Below are positions 40,098-49,062 of a stretch of DNA of 64,000 bases, one piece after another. This DNA is from Lachnospiraceae bacterium. GTDB taxonomy: Bacteria > Bacillota > Clostridia > Lachnospirales > Lachnospiraceae. The notes below the pieces were generated by a model. It searched no databases, had not been told where the DNA came from, and saw nothing but the letters and a program-made list of their open reading frames with translations. A program made the translations under genes and the position numbers. Within the stretch, counting starts at the first letter, position 1, and the number at the start of each line of letters is the position of its first letter. The stretch lies in assembly GCA_017480195.1 (NCBI GenBank), contig JAFVBE010000017.1:32814-96813 (forward strand), read 5' to 3'.

Positions 40098-40646
40098 ATG
40101 AAAGCAACAGGTATAATTCGTAGAATAGATGAATTAGGAAGAATAGTTGTTCCAAAAGAGATAAGGAGAGTCTTAAGAATACGTGAGGGTGATCCTATAG
40201 AAATATTCACCGATAAGGATGGAGAAATCATATTAAAGAAATATTCTCCGATTGGTGAGCTTGGAAGCTTCGCGCAGGAGTATGTTGAAGCAGCCGCGCA
40301 GATTCTCGGCTGCGGTGTATGCGTATGTGACAGGGATCAGATAATTGCAGTAGCGGGTATTCCTAAGAAGGAGCTTCTTGGTAAGCCGCTTCACAAGGAA
40401 CTGGAAGAGGCAATTAACGACAGGGAGGCTATACTTGCCAAGAAGGGTGAGAAGAAATATGTTAAAATCCTTGGTAATGGCGATAACGAGTATTCAGGTC
40501 AGGTGGTGCAGACCATTATCAGTGAGGGTGACGCCATAGGTGCTGTTATTCTGCTTAGCAAGGACGAGAATATGCCGATAGGTGTTACCGAGCAAAAAGC
40601 GGCTGTGATAGCTGCAAAATTCTTGGGAAAGCAGATGGAAGGATAG
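40098..40646 (+). CDS. spoVT: Stage V sporulation protein T
   Basis: 182 residues. The AbrB-type swapped-hairpin DNA-binding domain is at 1-50 (GIIRRIDELGRIVVPKEIRRVLRIREGDPIEIF) and a GAF-like domain at 56-180. This two-domain size distinguishes SpoVT from AbrB (about 95 residues). In Bacillus it tunes sigma-G dependent genes in the forespore. It opens the sporulation/division cluster, as in other spore formers. Confidence 0.93.
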   Translation: MKATGIIRRIDELGRIVVPKEIRRVLRIREGDPIEIFTDKDGEIILKKYSPIGELGSFAQEYVEAAAQILGCGVCVCDRDQIIAVAGIPKKELLGKPLHKELEEAINDREAILAKKGEKKYVKILGNGDNEYSGQVVQTIISEGDAIGAVILLSKDENMPIGVTEQKAAVIAAKFLGKQMEG

Positions 40647-40694
40647 TAAATATAAAAAATCCTCTAATTTATCTGCCTTTTACTTGAATTTTAC

Positions 40695-40723
40695 TTGACA
40701 AATTGGCATTTAAAGGGTATAAA
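40695..40723 (+). promoter_or_regulatory. Promoter of hup
   Basis: TTGACA (40695-40700), a 17-nt spacer and TATAAA (40718-40723) form a strong sigma-A promoter. Two small hairpins (GGCATTTGA/TCAAATGTC and GATTG/CAATC) lie in the 5' leader, which is about 85 nt long. Confidence 0.75.
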
Positions 40724-40814
40724 TAGGTTTAGGGCATTTGATAATCAAATGTCACAAACTATATGGGATTGTGAAGAGCAATCAAACGTTTGTAATTATA
40801 GGAGGAATTTTTAA

Positions 40815-41087
40815 ATGAACAAGAATGAATTAGTTGCAAGTATTTCAGAGAAGACTGGCTTAAAGAAGACTGAGGCTGAGAAGGCTGTTAAGGCTTTCAC
40901 TGAGTCAGTTACAGAAGCTTTAAAGAAGGGTGATAAGGTTCAGTTAGTTGGATTTGGTACATTTGAAGTTGTTGACAGACCTGCAAGAGAGGGTAGAAAC
41001 CCACAGACTGGTAAGACAATGAAGATTAAGGCTTCTAAGGCTCCTAAGTTTAAGGCTGGTAAGGCTTTAAAGGATTCTGTAAACTAA
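40815..41087 (+). CDS. hup: HU family DNA-binding protein
   Basis: 90 residues, the standard HU length. MNKNELVASISEKTGLKKTEAEKAVKAF is the helical base, and GREGRNPQTGK-type sequence (REGRNPQTGKTMKIKASKAPKFKAGKALKD) contains the beta-arm with its conserved Arg-Asn-Pro. HU bends and compacts DNA. TAGGAGGAA precedes the ATG, and a strong promoter and terminator make it a single-gene unit. Confidence 0.96.
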   Translation: MNKNELVASISEKTGLKKTEAEKAVKAFTESVTEALKKGDKVQLVGFGTFEVVDRPAREGRNPQTGKTMKIKASKAPKFKAGKALKDSVN

Positions 41088-41112
41088 TCAGAATATATTA
41101 ACGGTAGCAATT

Positions 41113-41148
41113 AAAGGTCATCATACTTTAGGTGTGATGACCTTTTTT
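41113..41148 (+). terminator. Terminator of hup
   Basis: AAAGGTCATCA and TGATGACCTTT form the stem around a short loop, and TTTTTT follows. Confidence 0.85.
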
Positions 41149-41173
41149 ATGTAAATGATATGGAGGAGTAATT

Positions 41174-41413
41174 ATGAGATTAGATAAGTATTTGAAGGTT
41201 TCGAGATTGATAAAGAGAAGAACAGTTGCCAATGAAGCCTGCGACGCAGGCCGTGTTAAGGTCAATGATAAGGTGGTTAAAGCGTCTTATGATGTGAAGG
41301 TAGGAGATATAATTGAAATATCCTTTGGTAACAAGACTGTTAAGGCAGAGGTTACAAGGATTGCCGATACCACAAAAAAGGAAGATGCCAAGGAAATGTA
41401 TAACATACTTTAG
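41174..41413 (+). CDS. rqcP: S4-domain RNA-binding protein RqcP (YabO)
   Basis: 79 residues, nearly all an S4 domain ([45 protein letters not shown]). In Bacillus, YabO (RqcP) works with RqcH in alanine tailing of stalled nascent chains on the 50S subunit. Its position just before yabP and yabQ is the classical one. TGGAGGAG precedes the ATG. Confidence 0.9.
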   Translation: MRLDKYLKVSRLIKRRTVANEACDAGRVKVNDKVVKASYDVKVGDIIEISFGNKTVKAEVTRIADTTKKEDAKEMYNIL

Positions 41414-41465
41414 ATGAAGACTGCATAATATATTCTATATAGGTTCTTATTTTCCGGAGGTTTAT

Positions 41466-41750
41466 ATGGAAGATATTCAATATGCTAAAAGTCACAAATT
41501 AACTCTTGATAATAGAAAAAAAGCTACTATATATGGCATAAGAGAGGTTGCATCCTTTGATGCTGACTGCGTAATATTGGAAACCGATATAGGCAATCTT
41601 ACGATTAAGGGCAAGGATTTGCATGTTATCAGATTAGATGTCGACAAGGGTGAGCTTGAAATGGCAGGAACGATTGACAGTATGGTTTATACGGAAAATC
41701 ATGATATGAAGAAGACCGCTTCGGGCATTCTCAAAAGAATGTTCAAATAG
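41466..41750 (+). CDS. yabP: Sporulation protein YabP
   Basis: 94 residues. The segments HKLTLDNRKKATIYGIREVASFDADCVILETDIGNLTIKGKDLHV match the YabP/YqfC family. In Bacillus it is made in the mother cell under sigma-E. The yabP-yabQ pair and the downstream divIC fix the call over the paralogue YqfC. CCGGAGG precedes the ATG. Confidence 0.9.
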   Translation: MEDIQYAKSHKLTLDNRKKATIYGIREVASFDADCVILETDIGNLTIKGKDLHVIRLDVDKGELEMAGTIDSMVYTENHDMKKTASGILKRMFK

Positions 41751-41752
41751 CT

Positions 41753-42220
41753 ATGCTTGATATTGTTTATTCGCAGACTAATATGTTTCTTGCCTGTATA
41801 ATCATGGGAATAGCTATGGGCTTTACCTATGATATATTCAGAGGGTTAAGAAAAGCCGTACCTCATTCCGATATAATCGTTGGCTTGGAAGACATCATAT
41901 ATTGGTTTTTCTGGACTATAATTTTCATAGATAATATATTCAGATTTAATGATGGAGAGTTCAGAATATACATATTTGTCATATCGGCTACAGGATTAGT
42001 AATTTATAGACACACTATAAGTAGTGGGGTTTTTAAATTGATTTACTATATCTTGTACCTCGTAAAAAAATGTGTCAAAAAAATAAATAAATCATTGAAA
42101 AATGCAGTAAATTGGGGTAAAATCAAGATATCTGCTTTAAGAAAAAATAAGAAGGATTTGGACGATGGGCACTCAGCAAAGAGCAAGAAGAAGAAAAAAA
42201 TCAACAAGAAGACAGTCTAA
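41753..42220 (+). CDS. yabQ: Sporulation protein YabQ
   Basis: 155 residues with hydrophobic helices in the first 110 residues (MFLACIIMGIAMGFTYDIFRGLRKAV; WFFWTIIFIDNIF; YIFVISATGLVIYRH) and a long Lys-rich tail. In Bacillus YabQ is needed for spore cortex formation. It begins 2 nt after the yabP stop codon and overlaps divIC by 56 nt in another frame, so the tail could be a read-on into the next gene. Confidence 0.88.
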   Translation: MLDIVYSQTNMFLACIIMGIAMGFTYDIFRGLRKAVPHSDIIVGLEDIIYWFFWTIIFIDNIFRFNDGEFRIYIFVISATGLVIYRHTISSGVFKLIYYILYLVKKCVKKINKSLKNAVNWGKIKISALRKNKKDLDDGHSAKSKKKKKINKKTV

Positions 42221-42485
42221 GATAACGAGCTTTTTTATCGTTATGGCTGTTTTGTTCGTATGTGTATTTTCCGTAGTGAGAATTACGGAGCTTCGTGCTC
42301 AGGGTGAGGAGCTTGCATACACAGAGGCTGTATTAGAACAGAAGATTGAGGCTGCTAAGCAGGAGAATGAGGTTATGCTTGCCGAGCAGCAATATATGCA
42401 GACCAACAAATACATCGAGGATGTGGCTAAGGACAAGCTTGGACTTGTATATCCAGACGAGATTGTCATAAAGCCAAAAGAATAA
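42165..42485 (+). CDS. divIC: Septum formation initiator DivIC/FtsB family
   Basis: 106 residues: basic N-terminus (GTQQRARRRKKSTRRQSK), one membrane helix (about 22-40), then an extracytoplasmic coiled coil (ELRAQGEELAYTEAVLEQKIEAAKQENEVML) and the conserved end YIEDVAKDKLGLVYPDEIV. DivIC with FtsL and DivIB links cell wall synthesis to the division ring. It overlaps the tail of yabQ by 56 nt. Confidence 0.9.
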   Translation: MGTQQRARRRKKSTRRQSKITSFFIVMAVLFVCVFSVVRITELRAQGEELAYTEAVLEQKIEAAKQENEVMLAEQQYMQTNKYIEDVAKDKLGLVYPDEIVIKPKE

Positions 42486-42512
42486 AGCTCACACTTATAG
42501 TTAAGAATTTAT

Positions 42513-42557
42513 AAAGGGGACCGTCGCGGTTTTTATAAGCCGGGGCGGTCCTTTTTT
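42513..42557 (+). terminator. Terminator after divIC
   Basis: GGACCG (42518-42523) pairs with CGGTCC (42546-42551), followed by TTTTTT; an inner CGG/CCG pair shortens the loop. Confidence 0.8.
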
Positions 42558-42579
42558 GTCAATAAATTAATCCTATAAT
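42555..42579 (+). promoter_or_regulatory. Candidate Spo0A box and -10 of spoIIE
   Basis: TTTGTCAAT (42555-42563) matches the 0A box TTTGTCRAA at eight of nine positions. A consensus TATAAT lies at 42574-42579, 10 nt further on. There is no proper -35 at 17 nt. This resembles Spo0A-activated sigma-A promoters such as that of Bacillus spoIIE. The box overlaps the T-run of the divIC terminator. Confidence 0.45.
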
Positions 42580-42656
42580 TACCATAGTTAGACACTTTTA
42601 TATCCTGAGGAGATTTATAATCTTTAAATTGATAATTCATAATATGGAGGGATATA

Positions 42657-44651
42657 ATGAAGGCATCTAAAATATTTGGAGGTATAGGACTTTTTCTTAC
42701 TGCACTTTCTGTTGGACTAAGCTTTGTTTGGGATATAAATGCATTTGCCGTAGGATTTTTGACCGCGGCATGTCTTTCAGGTGAGAGCATGCTTATTACG
42801 GCAGTTGGGCTGTTGGCAGGTATAGCACTTGCGGCCTCTGTTTTTAATATAATAAAATACAGTATTATTTTTATGCTTTTGATGGTGATTCTTGGTCTTA
42901 AGAACTCTATTAATTTAAGAGGCAGGAATTACCTTATAGCTGCGCTGGCAGGACTTATAACTGCCGCCATAGATACCGCAATATATTTTATTTATCCGAC
43001 CGGTATAGATGCTTTTATGATACTGTCTGAATGTGTGCTGGTATGCTCAACATCAGTTATATATCATAGGTGCATAATCGGCTTTAAAGAGGATTATATG
43101 AAGCTTGTGGTTGATTCGGAGACGCTTCTTTCGGCATTGGCACTCGGAGCTACAATACTTTGGGGAATGCCTGCAAATATCGGTGAGTTGGTTATTGCAG
43201 AAGGCTTCGCCATATTCAGTATACTCTATGCGGATTATAAATTCGGTTTGGGAGTGGGACTTTCGTGGACGGTGATAGCCGGTGCGGTGATTTCAGAGAA
43301 GCTGGGAGATACCTCATATCTTCTTGCATGGCTTATTATTTCAATCGCAGTTTATTCTATTAACTCAATTATAAATGGGAATCGCATAATCTTCGCATTG
43401 ATTTATGTTTTGGTATATTATGCAGCAGGGTTGTCACATTTTGATGTGCTCATTCTGGATGATGGTAACAAGGCAGTACTCTCCGCTTTATTAGTGTTCG
43501 TGTTTGCACCAAATATTATGATGGTGCGTGTTGACAGCAGAGCTATCTCTGATGAGCTTAGTAACAATTCTCCCGAGTGGGGAAGGCTTGTCATTAACAG
43601 GATAAACAACCTTGCTTCTGCATTTAAGCGTATAGAATATACCTTTGCAGGTGAGGCAGGAGCCGGCATAGGCTTTAATGATGTAGGTGAGATAATAGAG
43701 AATTTTACAAATCAGCTTGATAATACCGTGCAGCTTAAGAAGACGATTGAGGCTAAGATTATAGAGGAACTTTCCTCGCGGGACATACAGGTTAAAAATT
43801 TAATACTTGTAAAAAATCAAGATGAGAGATATGAGGTGTATCTTAATGCAAGAGTTAGAAGAGGAAGACTTATTGCTGCCGATGCTGTAAGAAAAATAAT
43901 TGAGAACGAAATGAAAATCCCATTTGAGCTTAAAGAAGAGAGCCGTATGATAGTAAGTAAAAATTATGAAATGCTATGTATGAACGAAAAGCCTGACTAT
44001 AAATGTTTTACTGCAGTAAGGCGGCTTAGTATGTATGAGGATGAAGTGTCAGGGGATAATTTCTACATAGGTGATATAAAGAGCGGACAGAAGCTTATAC
44101 TTATAGCTGACGGTATGGGCAACGGTGAGCAGGCGGCAAGAGACAGCAACCAACTGATTGATTCTCTTGAGGAGCTTTTGTCAGCAGGTTTTGATAAGGA
44201 TATGTCCATACGCGTTGTGAACTCGTATTTGGCAAATAAGAACAGGGGTGAGAGCTTTTCTACTCTCGATATGCTTATACTGGATTTATACACAGGCTGT
44301 GGCAGGATATATAAACAAGGGGCGGCAGCAACTTTTATAAAAAGAGGCGACTGGATTGAATTAATTAAATCTACATCGCTTCCGGTAGGGGTAGTAGAAG
44401 GTGCCGTTTGTGAAAAATGTATTAAAAAGTTCTATTCGGGTGAGTTTATAATTATGGTAAGCGACGGGCTTTTGGAAAGTATAATATTCGAGAATAAGGA
44501 AGATTATATGAAGGAACTGATTTTAAGCTCTAAGGAGGACGAGCCATCTGAATTGGCAGATGCTATAGTGGATAATATAAAATCTTTAAGCGGTAATCGC
44601 ATGAAGGACGACGCGACCATTATCGTGTGTAAAATTGTTAAAAAATTGTGA
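42657..44651 (+). CDS. spoIIE: Stage II sporulation protein E (PP2C phosphatase)
   Basis: 664 residues, shorter than the Bacillus protein (827). The first 270 residues hold about eight to ten membrane helices, and the central region (about 270-430) links FtsZ and phosphatase functions. The C-terminal PP2C domain contains the metal motif ADGMGNGEQA, SFSTLDMLILDL and MVSDGLLES with its Asp. SpoIIE dephosphorylates SpoIIAA and so frees sigma-F in the forespore. TGGAGGGA precedes the ATG. Confidence 0.94.
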   Translation: MKASKIFGGIGLFLTALSVGLSFVWDINAFAVGFLTAACLSGESMLITAVGLLAGIALAASVFNIIKYSIIFMLLMVILGLKNSINLRGRNYLIAALAGLITAAIDTAIYFIYPTGIDAFMILSECVLVCSTSVIYHRCIIGFKEDYMKLVVDSETLLSALALGATILWGMPANIGELVIAEGFAIFSILYADYKFGLGVGLSWTVIAGAVISEKLGDTSYLLAWLIISIAVYSINSIINGNRIIFALIYVLVYYAAGLSHFDVLILDDGNKAVLSALLVFVFAPNIMMVRVDSRAISDELSNNSPEWGRLVINRINNLASAFKRIEYTFAGEAGAGIGFNDVGEIIENFTNQLDNTVQLKKTIEAKIIEELSSRDIQVKNLILVKNQDERYEVYLNARVRRGRLIAADAVRKIIENEMKIPFELKEESRMIVSKNYEMLCMNEKPDYKCFTAVRRLSMYEDEVSGDNFYIGDIKSGQKLILIADGMGNGEQAARDSNQLIDSLEELLSAGFDKDMSIRVVNSYLANKNRGESFSTLDMLILDLYTGCGRIYKQGAAATFIKRGDWIELIKSTSLPVGVVEGAVCEKCIKKFYSGEFIIMVSDGLLESIIFENKEDYMKELILSSKEDEPSELADAIVDNIKSLSGNRMKDDATIIVCKIVKKL

Positions 44652-44681
44652 TAAAGCTATACTTTAAAAAATTAATGTGAT

Positions 44682-44921
44682 ATCATACGAGGAAAGGTGT
44701 CGCTGCGCTGGCGCAGGCGACACTTTGACGAGAAACCCCATCGAGACGAAAGTCGAGATGAATCATACGAGGAAAGGTGTCGCTGCGCTGGCGCAGGCGA
44801 CACTTTGACGAGAAGCCCCATCGAGACGAAAGTCGAGATGAATCATACGAGGAAAGGTGTCGCTGCGCTGGCGCAGGCGACACTTTGACGAGAAACCTCA
44901 TCGAGACGAAAGTCGAGATGA
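44682..44921. repeat. Three 80-bp tandem repeats with two hairpins per unit
   Basis: Units start at 44682, 44762 and 44842 (ATCATACGAGG...) and differ only at one or two positions. Hairpin 1 pairs GTGTCGC with GCGACAC and TGCGC with GCGCA. Hairpin 2 reads CATCGAGAC-GAAA-GTCGAGATG: flanking Watson-Crick pairs, tandem G-A mismatches and a GAAA loop, a stable RNA-type arrangement. The repeats fill the gap between spoIIE and tilS; an open frame runs through them but the tilS start lies after them. In Bacillus other genes occupy this site. Confidence 0.85.
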
Positions 44922-44934
44922 TTTTGGAGAATCT

Positions 44935-46326
44935 ATGGATAAATTTTTGATAAAAATAAAAGCATATATGGATAAATATAATATGGCAGATAAGGACAGT
45001 CGAATAGTCATAGGATTATCCGGTGGAGCTGATTCTGTCTGCCTTTTGCGTGCAATGAAGGCACTTGGATATTCTGTAACGGCTGTGCATATTAATCATC
45101 AAATAAGAGGAGAGGAAGCAGATAGGGATGAGAACTTCTGCAAAAACCTGTGTGACAGGCTTGGCGTGGAGTTCATAAGTTATCATAAGGACATAAGGAC
45201 ATATGCTTCAGAGGAAGGGCTGACTGTCGAGGAAGCCGGCAGGAAATTCAGATACAGATGTTTTGATGAGACGGCAAAAAAATACGAAAATTCGCGTATA
45301 GCTGTTGCACACAATAAGAACGATCTGGCAGAGACTATATTATTTAACATGATACGCGGAAGCGGGATGAATGGGTTGACCGGTATAAAGCCTGTAAGGG
45401 AGAATATTATCCGTCCTATGCTTGATACGGGCAGGGATGATATAGAGGATTATCTGCAAAGCATCGCTCAGGATTTTGTGACTGATGCAACTAATCTTTC
45501 CTGTGATTATGACAGGAATAGGATAAGACATAAGATAATTCCGGCACTAATTGAGATTAATGACAAGGCTTTAACGCATATATGTGATATAGGTTTTGAG
45601 GCGGGCGAAGGCTATAAATACATTACGGAAATAGCTGATAAAGCTTATACATCGCTTGCGCAGGAGGAAGGCTTGTCGGATGATATCGTAAGTAGAGTTA
45701 CTTTCGATATAGAGGGATTAAGGAGTGCCGAGGATATAATAAGGAGTCAGCTTATCTATAAGGCGATGTCGACAGTGGCAGTCAGAAGGAAGGATATAAG
45801 CAGAATACATGTATCGGATACATTAAGTCTGATTGATAAGGAGACCGGAAGCAGTATAAATCTTATATATAATCTGAGGGCGAGGAGAAGCTACGGACAG
45901 CTTATAATTGAGACTAATATTGATAACCGGACAGATTACAGGATAGATATTTCAGAGGCAGGAAGCTATGAGATAGAAGGATATGGAGTTTTAGAGATAA
46001 GCTTTATGGATAATTCCGATGATATAAGCATTTTAAAAAATATCTATACTAAAATGGCAGATTATGGTAAAATAAAGGATAACCTTTGTATAAGAACCCC
46101 GCAGGATGGGGATTATATTATAATTGATAAGGAAGGTAATAAGAAGAAGCTGTCGAGGGTTTTCATAGACAGTAAGATAGATAGAAAAGAACGGCTTAGC
46201 TGGCCTGTAATTGCCGTAGAGAATGAGGTTATATGGGCTATAGGACTTAGGTTTAGTGAAGCATACAAGATAACTGATAATACAACGAAGATAATTTGCA
46301 TGAACTACATAAGAAAAGGAGTGTGA
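44935..46326 (+). CDS. tilS: tRNA(Ile)-lysidine synthetase
   Basis: 463 residues. The ATP-pyrophosphatase P-loop GLSGGADS lies around residues 27-34. The N-terminal catalytic domain contains VHINHQIRGEEADRDE and AHNKNDLAETILFNMIRGSG, followed by substrate-binding C-terminal domains. TilS converts the wobble C of tRNA-Ile(CAU) to lysidine. The start is ATG 44935, after GGAGA; an upstream in-frame start inside the repeats is unlikely. Confidence 0.94.
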   Translation: MDKFLIKIKAYMDKYNMADKDSRIVIGLSGGADSVCLLRAMKALGYSVTAVHINHQIRGEEADRDENFCKNLCDRLGVEFISYHKDIRTYASEEGLTVEEAGRKFRYRCFDETAKKYENSRIAVAHNKNDLAETILFNMIRGSGMNGLTGIKPVRENIIRPMLDTGRDDIEDYLQSIAQDFVTDATNLSCDYDRNRIRHKIIPALIEINDKALTHICDIGFEAGEGYKYITEIADKAYTSLAQEEGLSDDIVSRVTFDIEGLRSAEDIIRSQLIYKAMSTVAVRRKDISRIHVSDTLSLIDKETGSSINLIYNLRARRSYGQLIIETNIDNRTDYRIDISEAGSYEIEGYGVLEISFMDNSDDISILKNIYTKMADYGKIKDNLCIRTPQDGDYIIIDKEGNKKKLSRVFIDSKIDRKERLSWPVIAVENEVIWAIGLRFSEAYKITDNTTKIICMNYIRKGV

Positions 46327-46330
46327 TACT

Positions 46331-46849
46331 ATGGAGAAAATAGGCGTTCTTATAAGCGAGGACAAAGTGAATGCGCGTATAACTGAGATGGCTGAGAAAA
46401 TCAGTAAGGAATACGAGGGCAAGACGGTACATCTTATAGGTGTATTAAAGGGAAGTGTTTTTTTTATGTGTGAGCTTGCCAAGAAGATAACCGTACCCGT
46501 AACCCTTGATTTCATGGCGGTCAGCAGCTATGGTAACGGTACATCTTCATCGGGAGTTGTAAAACTTATCAAGGATTTGGATGATACTATAGAAGGCAGG
46601 GATGTCGTATTGGTAGAGGATATTATGGATTCGGGAAGAACTTTATCATATCTCGTAAAGATATTAAAAGAGAGAAAGCCTGCCAGCTTCAAGGTTATCA
46701 CATTACTTGACAAGCCTTCAAGGCGTGTAGTTGACATAGAGCCGGATATGACCTGCTTCGAGATACCGGACAGGTTCGTAGTAGGTTATGGACTCGACTG
46801 TGCGCAAAAATACAGGAATTTGCCATATATTGGTGTTATAGAAGAATAG
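46331..46849 (+). CDS. hpt: Hypoxanthine(-guanine) phosphoribosyltransferase
   Basis: 172 residues. The PRPP-binding motif VLVEDIMDSGRT is at 93-104, with the flexible loop SSYGNGTSSSG before it. It salvages hypoxanthine and guanine to IMP and GMP. It begins 4 nt after tilS and is followed by ftsH, the order in Bacillus. Confidence 0.95.
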   Translation: MEKIGVLISEDKVNARITEMAEKISKEYEGKTVHLIGVLKGSVFFMCELAKKITVPVTLDFMAVSSYGNGTSSSGVVKLIKDLDDTIEGRDVVLVEDIMDSGRTLSYLVKILKERKPASFKVITLLDKPSRRVVDIEPDMTCFEIPDRFVVGYGLDCAQKYRNLPYIGVIEE

Positions 46850-46867
46850 TAAAAAAGGAAGGAGTAA

Positions 46868-48754
<1,887 letters not shown>

Positions 48755-48931
48755 TTAATATTTTATGGGCATATGAAAAGCTGTGTGCAAATTGCACAAA
48801 AAAATAATTATAAAAATTTTGATTTTGGACACACTTTTTAGAATAAATATGTATAATAATAATTGTAACCCCCAATACATTATATAGTTTTTTGCTACAC
48901 CCCATAAGTAACAAAATACCTTCTCCGAAGA

Positions 48932-48958
48932 GGACAGTCGATCGTTGGCTGTCCTTTT
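48932..48958 (+). terminator. Terminator after ftsH
   Basis: GGACAG (48932-48937) and CTGTCC (48949-48954) form the stem, and TTTT follows. It lies in a 308-base intergenic gap that otherwise holds A+T-rich sequence and the promoter of the next gene. Confidence 0.75.
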
Positions 48959-48991
48959 CTCCTGTTTAAAATAAAAAAGAATAATTTGTTA

Positions 48992-49020
48992 TTGAGAAAT
49001 TGTTAATAATGTATTAAAAT
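48992..49020 (+). promoter_or_regulatory. Promoter of the GH13 gene
   Basis: TTGAGA (48992-48997) and TAAAAT (49015-49020) are separated by 17 nt and lie about 43 nt before the start codon. Confidence 0.55.
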
Positions 49021-49062
49021 ATCTTTATGTTTTACGATTAGCGATAATGGAGGAAGACTTTT

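Noticed and set aside
44682-44921. Hammerhead-type self-cleaving ribozyme (GATGA and GAAA words are present)
   Set aside because: The CUGAUGA core and a stem II between it and GAAA are absent; the words fall in unrelated positions.
44697-44934. Open frames through the 80-bp repeats, including an N-terminal extension of tilS
   Set aside because: The predicted peptides are Arg/His-rich repeats forced by the DNA repeat; tilS has its own GGAGA site and start at 44935.
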